A DNA stretch of 64,000 nucleotides, taken from assembly GCA_018907035.1 (NCBI GenBank), contig JACCIC010000004.1, positions 3,094,001 to 3,158,000 of the forward strand. Direction: 5' to 3'. The position numbers were made by a program, and so were the translations under genes. The DNA is from Sycobia sp. Sy_11 (lineage: Eukaryota; Arthropoda; Insecta; Hymenoptera; Epichrysomallidae). Within the stretch, counting starts at the first letter, position 1; every line of letters starts with the position of its first letter. The notes under the pieces were generated by a model. It was not told where the DNA came from. It worked only from the letters and a program-made list of their open reading frames with translations, and did not search any database. Below, piece after piece: positions 57,152 to 64,000 of the stretch.

Positions 57152-58440
57152 CGAGGGTGGATTGATAAGTTTCCGGTCTCACCAAAAGATGGCGCCACTA
57201 TGCCTACCTTGAGGTGGCGTTCTATAGTACCATCTTTAGATAGCTTGTAGCTATAGTTTCAGTCCGATGCCATGTTAGTTTAGGTTTGAGAGCACGCTGA
57301 ACAAGACGCCTCTATGTTTTTCGTAAAAATGGAAAAGCTGGAAAATCGTGCTGTCATCAAATACTTTTATTTGAAGGGGTTAACGCCGAAGGAAATTAAA
57401 GAAGGAATAAGCTCAACACTGGGAACATGCTCCCATCATATTCAACCGTTAAGCAGTGGGTTTGCGAGTTTAAAAAGGGTCTTGTGAGCACCTCTGATGA
57501 GCCTCGCTCAGAACGCCCCATTGAGGTCACAACTCCAGATATGATCGAAAAAATCCATCAAATAGTGCTGAAAGACCGCAGATTAAAAGTGCGTGAGATA
57601 GCTGAGACCTGTAAGATGTCATATGAACGTATACAAAATATTTTGCACCAACATCTGTACATGGAAAAGCTCTGTGCAAAATGGGTGCCGCGTTTGCTAA
57701 CAGTCGACCAAAAATTGAATCGAAAGAACATTTCTACCGTCAATTTGGCGTTGTATACGCGTAATCCAAAGGAATTTTGGCGTCGATTCATAACCATTGA
57801 TGAAACTTGGGTCCACCACTACACTCCTGAAATCAAACAACAGTGTAAACAATGGATTGGACGAGGGGAACCAACTCCAAAGAAGGCAAAAACAATTTTT
57901 TCGGCGAACAAGGTTATGGCTACTGTTTTTTGGGATGCAAAAGGTATTATAAACATTGATTACCTTCAAAAGGGTAAAACTATCACAGGTCAATACTACG
58001 CAGACTTATTACAACATTTGAGCCACGAAGTGAAAATTAAACGACCTCATCTGGCGAAGAAAAAAATCTTATTTCATCACGATAACGCACCAGCGCACAC
58101 GTCAATCATTGCGATGGGTAATATCAACGATCTGAACTTTAAATTGATACCGCACCCTACCTACTCTCCAGACCTAGCACCGAGTGACTATTATCTGTTT
58201 CCTAACTTCAAAAAATCGCTTGGCGGTAGGAGATATGTGGACAATGAAGAAGTAGTCGAAGCTGTAAATGGATATTTTGAGGAGCTTGACGAATCAGTCT
58301 ATAAAGATGGCATTACTAGACTAGAACACCGCTATGAGAAATGTATCAGCCTTGGAGGAGATTATGTTAACAAAAAAAGAAAAAATTTTTAAAAACGTTG
58401 TTTTTCTTGGTCAAGCCGGAAACTTATCAATTAACCCTCT
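57152..58440 (+). mobile_element. irritans-like mariner (1289 bp), nearly intact
   Basis: Left end CGAGGGTGGATTGATAAGTT and inverted right end AGAGGGTTAATTGATAAGTT, continuing through TCCGG, with TA at 57150-57151 and 58441-58442. The transposase gene has a single visible frameshift. It is the full-length relative of the truncated copy at 43859-45052 and one of the youngest insertions in the window. Confidence 0.92.
57329..58392 (+). pseudogene. irritans-like mariner transposase with one 1-base deletion
   Basis: ATG 57329 ([20 protein letters not shown]; an in-frame ATG also lies at 57314) is open to about 57430. There TGCTCCCATCA has lost one base relative to TGCTCCTCATCA in the copy at 43859. 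The correct frame then runs unbroken from 57427 to the stop at 58390-58392. It contains STVKQWVCEFKKG, WVPRLLTVDQK, ITIDETWVHHYTPE (first Asp), HHDNAPAHTSII (second Asp) and TYSPDLAPSDYYLF (third Asp). The C-terminus is ISLGGDYVNKKRKNF. An internal-start product would lack the first helices of the DNA-binding domain. Confidence 0.92.
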
Positions 58441-58442
58441 TA

Positions 58443-60035
58443 GTTAAACTACATACTGATAAATTATTTACTAGATCATACAAATCTAGAGATAGAATTT
58501 AATATTATCTTTGTCATTGGTTGCTAAATCATTTCTGTTGGATTTTTTCGAGCATTCATATATTCAAGGGGTTCATATTATTTAAAACGGATTCCTTTTT
58601 ATTGTTAAACGATAACACCATCAAACAAGTTCATTCTAACATTTCTATCACTCATTCTAAATAAATTATATTTTTCAAACTGACTTGAATTTTGAAAAAC
58701 TGGGTATCAAAAGAAAACTTTGAACTATTAAGTCTAAAATTACAGAAGTATAAAAGAGATAAATTTATAAGAGATATGAATCATTAGCTTGACATAATTC
58801 TTAGACATCAGTTGATTACTATAAAATATTATCATATCCTAAGTTTTTTAACTTATCACGATGATCTGTATTCATATTACATAAAAATATCGGAGTGGAA
58901 ATTGAAACAAAAGCAAGGAATTTCCTTTTATTAGGAGGAATTTTAATCCTCTAACATAGTTGGCTACTAAGCAGTCGCAAGATAGATGGTATAAGCTATG
59001 GCAAGTTCAACTGTTTCGACAGTTAGTTAAATTTTTACACTTGGAACTGATTTAATTTATTTTTATTGATTTGTTTTTGTATTAAAATTTTTTAAATTTT
59101 ATTTACTCATGTTGAATTTTGTAACAATCAAACTTTATGAACTCAATATAATATAAAATTAATTTCTAATAATAAGGACAATAATTTTACCATTAATGGT
59201 ACTCATACATTATTTAAGTTTTAGTAAAATGAATACACTTCATTCTATTATTCCTTTCAAAACAAATGAAATGCATAAACAAAAAATGAGAATGCATCGC
59301 AGTCGTTTGTATAGTCAGATATAAAGATCGTTCAATCGTTTTATAAGAGTAACGGATACAAACGGATTTATATAATATCTAGATAGAAATGACCTCCAAT
59401 TGAAACACAAATTGAGTTAAATAAAGTATATATTATTGCTTCATTATAGATTAAAAAGAGCAAAAAGAGATTTAAAAAATTATCTGTAGTTTGTAGTATA
59501 TGAGTTTAGGGTTTTAACGCACTCTTAAAATCTTTCTAATAGTTTTTTGTTACTAACAGTTACAATGTATCTTGTTGTTTTAATTATTAGAAAATTTAGT
59601 AATATGATTGCTCATCCATTTGCAACTTTAAAGTAACCCCTGCGAAAAACTGCCATTAAGCAGGAAACGTATAAAATGTAAATATGTTATAAACCAATTT
59701 ACAGACCATATTTTATATTGGACATTAAATTTTATTTAATGTTTCTACACTAATACCAAAAAAAAATTTTTTAGAAGAATGGCTCAAAAACACGCTATCT
59801 AGTTTACTATAAAAAAATTTATCTTCAAAATGCATAATATTTGACATATGGCATTTCGAAAATCTTATAATGAAATATTTCGTTAATATATATGAGAGAT
59901 AAAGCACATTATATTCTTAGAGAGAAAAGTCAATAATTATTCTCAGTAGAGAATTACCCACAGATGTGAAACTAAATGTTTAATCGATAGGAAAGAATGA
60001 TTCATGGTTGTTCCACGTAATATATGAAGTGTTGC
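58443..60035. other. Intronic sequence, nothing recognised
   Basis: AT-rich; no feature recognised. Confidence 0.35.
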
Positions 60036-61330
60036 TATTAAATAATCAGACCAGTGATATAAAATATTTTATTTGGATATTATATTATATATATATTATC
60101 ATTTTCAATGTATAACCTTCCGCTAACCATACATCGCTCTACGTAAATCTCCCATTGTTCGAAACAGTGCTGTAAGTTTTTTTCAGTCGGTTTTCGTAGA
60201 ATGGTCGGTGCTTTTCCTTTTACAGCTTCAACAGACTCCAATTCTGTTCTTTTTAATATATATTTCACTTTAGGAAAAAGATAGAAATCACACGATGTAA
60301 AATCCGATAAACAAATTGCATGATTTGAAACTTGTATGTTGTACTTGACTACAATCCTCTTCACCGGCAACGTGGAATCAGTCGGCACATTATTTTGATG
60401 AAGGAACCATGACTTCTCCTACCAGAGTTCATATTTTTTTTATTTTATTTTACGGAATTTAGTAATATTATGAAGATAGTAATGTTGATTAACATTTGGA
60501 CCTTCAGGAATCCAGTGAAGATATTCAATTTCATGAATATCGAACAAACAGTCGTCACTACTTTGAATTTCGTTTTTCTCATTTTCGCATTTTTTAGTCT
60601 TAGCGAAATTAAACTCTTTCAGTGCATGGATTGCTGCTTCCTATCTGGATTATAGTTGAAAACCCAAAATTGTTCAAATCATATTACTCTTTGTAATAAG
60701 TTTGAATCGCATTCAAAATGTCAATACAAATATTTTTCCAAGCTTTTTATTATTGAAATCTGAGGATTTTACGCACTAATTTTACAAACACTTTTTGCAT
60801 ATTAAAATGTTCATGTAAAGTGTGCTACACAGATTCTTTTTCCATTCATATTTTCATATATTTGATGAATTTCATCAATCACACGAATACTTAACTGATT
60901 GGTAAATCGAAGATAACTGACTTTTTTCGTTCATCAGTTTTTAACGTGGAAGAGTGACTCGGTTAAATCGCTCAAATGTACTTGAACGCAATAAACATTC
61001 ATTGCTATACACTTGCTTCAATAAATTATAAGTTTCAGTGTAGGTTTTGCAAATTTCATTTAAAATTTCACAACAATCCGTTGCTCTTTTGACGTATCGA
61101 TCCTTTTTCCGGCAAAACAAAAAAGGTAGCCGTCATACAAAAGCAGCCTAAGACTAGACTGATTTACACGAGAGTGATCGCATTCCATAGACTAGACTTC
61201 AGGCTAAACAGCTGACAGTCGTTAATTTTTGGCGTATGCGTACCTCTTCTGTAGCAATGCAAATCTTATTACTTAACTGACGTACCTAGTAATCTTATAC
61301 AATTGTGTTATTAAAAAAGGGGGCAATTAT
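60036..61330 (-). mobile_element. Decayed mariner, family shared with 26785-27370
   Basis: The plus-strand border TTGCTATTAAATAATCAGAC followed by ATATAAAATATTTTATTT matches the inverted end of the element at 26785-27370. The transposase remnants run on the minus strand from about 61130 to 60085. The other end is not clear; GGCAATTATCAATCAGAGAA at 61323 is a weak candidate for its TIR. Confidence 0.7.
60085..61130 (-). pseudogene. FPK-type mariner transposase, decayed
   Basis: Minus-strand pieces in order: KTYTETYNLLKQVYSNE (first helices), a linker, a strongly decayed first catalytic region, FDIHEIEYLHWIPEGPNVNQ and HYYLHN (corresponding to a GIVHKEFVPEGQTVNQHYYL pattern), WFLHQNNVPTDSTLPV (second catalytic Asp replaced by Asn), and SDFTSCDFYLFPKVKYILKR (third Asp intact). 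It ends LQHCFEQWEIYVERC. Many frameshifts separate the blocks. The CDFYLFPK motif defines the subfamily. Confidence 0.75.
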
Positions 61331-61660
61331 CAATCAGAGAACGTTTGATCATTACTTTAAGTACAAAGGATTGTACTTTAAGAGGGCGTTGAAGAGATTG
61401 CGATGTTTGTAATAAAATGGTGTCATCGGCACGTATCGTATTCTATCGTTTCAATCGCATTTTCGTTTCTCATATAAAATTGTATCAATGCTTTTGACTA
61501 AACGGATACTGTACTAAACTCTTACTATGCTGGGATGTTTGATGGATTTTTAAATTAAAAGAAATTCGAAATAATGAAATATAAAATATTTATTATAAAA
61601 TTACACTGAACAATCGACACAATATAAAGTTATATTAACCTGAGCAGAGATGAGAAAATA
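61331..61660. other. Intronic sequence, nothing recognised
   Basis: AT-rich; no feature recognised before the GC-richer block. Confidence 0.35.
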
Positions 61661-62095
61661 ATGAATGTTAGCGCTCTTTCGGCTCGTTTATATAGACTCG
61701 AGGCCCCTTCTCGCAGGGTCAAATTACGGGAGATAAGCCCCACTCGTTGATCGCAGCCCAAACTCTAGCGCAGCCTGACGGTCGGAGCGCCCGAGGTGGC
61801 AAACCGAACACGTCACTTCTTTCGAAATTCTCAAGATTTTCACAAAGCCAAAATACGATTCGCTTAAATGAAAATCTGTAAAAAGGCTTTTTTACGTAAA
61901 ATCTTCGAATTTCCCAACACAGCACAGAAATTGCTTGTATAAGCATAATCATTTACCTCTTTCGAAAACCTCAAGATTTTCCTTTAGCAAATATTCGGCC
62001 ACCTCTTTGTGAAACTGTATAAATGCTAATTTTTAGTAAAACCTTCGGTTTTCCCGTCACGGCACGTAAAATGTGTACCAAATTTGTACACAGTA
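61661..62095 (-). other. GC-richer block with TATA-like box and a 139-base duplication
   Basis: GTTTATATAGACTCGAGG lies at 61686, on the minus strand a TATATAAAC box. A unit with TCTTTCGAAA, CTCAAGATTTTC, GTAAAATCTTCG and TTCCCAACACAGCAC starts at about 61812 and is repeated, diverged, from about 61951 to 62070. Composition contrasts with the AT-rich flanks. A solo LTR on the minus strand is possible but its ends were not recognised. Confidence 0.3.
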
Positions 62096-63430
62096 TGTGG
62101 GCCTTTAACTAGAGTTCGCTCGCGATCAATTTTTTCTAACTATGAACTTCTTTTCATCTTTAATATAGAAAACAATATATTTCTTTACTGAAAAAAGTAA
62201 GACGACGATACGTTATTTGAACATTCCCGAATTCGACAATTTCCCGTCTCTGCTTTACATGATATTTCATCATTTAAGACAACATACATTTATTTTCTTC
62301 GAAGCAATGCCGCTTTGTGCCGAGATTTTAGGTTTTAAGTTACAGGGGTCGCATATCAACCAAGTCGACAATTGATATGTATACAAATTCGCGCTTACAA
62401 ATATGAATCTGAAAATTATTACGCATATAATCGAAGATTTAATCTAATAATATTTTACATTAACTTCTACGAAACAAAAACGTATTTATCTTAATATTTA
62501 AACAAGTCAATTTTATAAATGTATTACGCTTAACACATATGCATGAATTTATAGAAATAAAAGAAATTTAAGTACTGTATTAATTTTATCACGTATAACA
62601 CAAACAAAAATTTATAACGTAGAGAGATCTTTTATATTAAATAAACTATAATTCTCAGATAATAAAATACGATCTTATATTATGAAATTCAATAATCTTT
62701 TACTTTAAAGAAACAAATCTTAAATAAATATAAAAGCTATAAAACTTTAGTATAGAATCGTTCATTTAAAGTATCCTAATCTACAAAAACATAATAAGCG
62801 CAAATAACATGTTTCTTAAATAAAGTTATTTTTCTATAAATAATATATACACAAAAAACATGTCTGTCTGTAACAGATACTTTGTCAATAAACCTTACTT
62901 ATTGTGCAATAAACTAAGAATCATATGAATTTAATTTATTAACGTTATTTAATACCTATTTAGCATATTTAGTTCTCCAAACTATATATATATTAACTTG
63001 ACTGTGAAAAAGCGTAATTCAAACGAGTTTCAGAATATTTTAGGTCAATTTATTATAGCTTATTGATTATAAAAAAGGTATAATTTTCTATTTAATATTA
63101 ACAGACGAAGACGGAGAGGGGGGTGAATGGATATATGTTTTCTGCTGAATCAAAACTTACTTGTAGCGCTTTAGTATTAATTCTTGTCTCTAGTGATGAT
63201 AATTGATCGAATACTATTTCTAATATAATAAAAGCAACATCAAATTGAATTTTTTCGAAAATCTAATATTTTTGGCAACTAGATAATTACACTTAACTTA
63301 TTCTCAATCAGTTAGTTCAGTGATAATGGTATATAATTCTCTGAACAATATTAAAAAGTACAAATCTTCATATACAGTTCACATGCATTTCTTATTTTCT
63401 ATGGCTATATTATATACGAAAACAGACAAT
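62096..63430. other. Intronic sequence, nothing recognised
   Basis: AT-rich; no coding or mobile feature recognised. Confidence 0.35.
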
Positions 63431-64000
63431 TAACTCATGCGACCGATTTTATTTCTCGGCCAGTGGTAACACTGCGAAACTGTAATTCCGCCACAGTAAT
63501 AGGAGAACCTTACTCTCTCGATTGAGACCTTAAGGATCCTTGTACGATCATTTGTTCGCCAGCTCCTTAATGTTTTGTAATAATGCGCAAGTAGTGCATG
63601 TGACGAAAATAGAATAGAGAAATTTAGAGCAACGGTGCACGATAAAATTTTGTGCGAAACTCGCCGAAACGTCGACTAAAACTTAAGTGCTTAAAGTGTA
63701 TGGTAGTGATGCCCTGAGTTGTAGTTAGTCGCTTTGGTGGCATGCCGATTTTAATCAAAGCTGTGAGAGCGCCCAAGACGAGGCACGGAGCGGAAGGCCC
63801 ATTCAAGTGCGAACCGACGCGAATGCGCCGTTCGTCCGCGCCCTTGTACGTCATGACCGGCGACTAACCATTAGAATGTTGGCTGACGAGTAAATATTAA
63901 CCGGAAAACCGAAAAAGATTTTAACCGAAGATTTCGCCATGAAAAACTGTGCGTGAAGATGATACCGAAGAACCTTTCTGATGAGCAAAAAGCCCACCGA
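63431..64000 (+). mobile_element. mariner fragment running off the window, family of 20675-21725
   Basis: CATGCGACCGATTTTATTTC at 63437 opens a stretch matching the 5' part of the element at 20675. Broken frames give an N-terminus with ATVHDKILCETRRNVD, then WHADFNQSCESAQDEARSG, LVRHDRRLTIRMLADE, INRKT and KLCVKMIPKNLSDEQKAHR at the window edge. It keeps about 130 bases of the N-terminal coding region that the other copy has lost. Stops and frameshifts are present. The catalytic part lies outside the window. Confidence 0.75.

Overview
The window looks like an AT-rich insect nuclear genome, most likely a hymenopteran and possibly an ant. That reading is an inference from base composition, intron style and the mix of mariner families; nothing here fixes the species. 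There are no prokaryotic features. One host gene is visible, on the + strand: ten consecutive internal exons of mask (multiple ankyrin repeats, single KH domain; ANKHD1/ANKRD17 in vertebrates). Every splice junction keeps the reading frame across about 2.6 kb of coding sequence: a linker exon at 10056-10376, the second ankyrin array of ten repeats (11487 to about 28200), a Lys/Glu-rich coiled-coil tail in the exon at 28106-28854, a GWKEVVRK linker exon at 46286-46474, and the KH domain split between 55265-55459 and 56449-56596. The start of the gene (first ankyrin array) lies upstream of the window and the C-terminus lies beyond it.

Nearly everything else is intronic transposon sequence. I count seventeen mariner-family copies from several subfamilies. 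Two are near-identical Mos1-like (mauritiana-type) elements: one at 37284-38569 with an intact 345-residue transposase and one at 8520-9806 with a single stop codon. Others are irritans/Himar-like (31056, 43859, 50967, 53173, 57152), two copies of a third family (26785, 60036), two of a fourth (20675, 63431), and a TIR-bounded 1.2 kb element at 35010-36193. Three TTAA-flanked transposons encode a Mutator/Kolobok-like transposase (2999-7571, 3500-6228, 25055-26552); the second sits inside the first, and a small mariner sits there too, giving a nest in which the interrupted frame can be followed across both insertions.

A Helitron-like element (about 16786-18439) carries an array of 60-bp tandem repeats that reverses orientation. 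Penelope-like remnants (8200, 29540, 30000, 47640, 50335) share one 3' tail; the 47.6-48.4 kb copy keeps a GIY-YIG-like C-terminus and a hammerhead-ribozyme-like core. A gypsy-type reverse transcriptase/RNase H remnant lies on the minus strand at 40.5-41.6 kb and an R1-like RT scrap at 16.2-16.4 kb. Long microsatellites include (CT)52, a 45-base T run, and (CA)49 only 46 bases before the first KH-domain exon.

The early ankyrin exons are close together (introns of 82 to 1110 bases), while later introns reach 6.3, 8.5, 17.4 and 8.8 kb and are mostly transposon debris. I saw no tRNA, rRNA, CRISPR array, or second host gene. The most useful leads are the intact mariner, the TTAA nest, the Helitron with the inverted 60-bp array, and the Penelope tails with the ribozyme-like motif.
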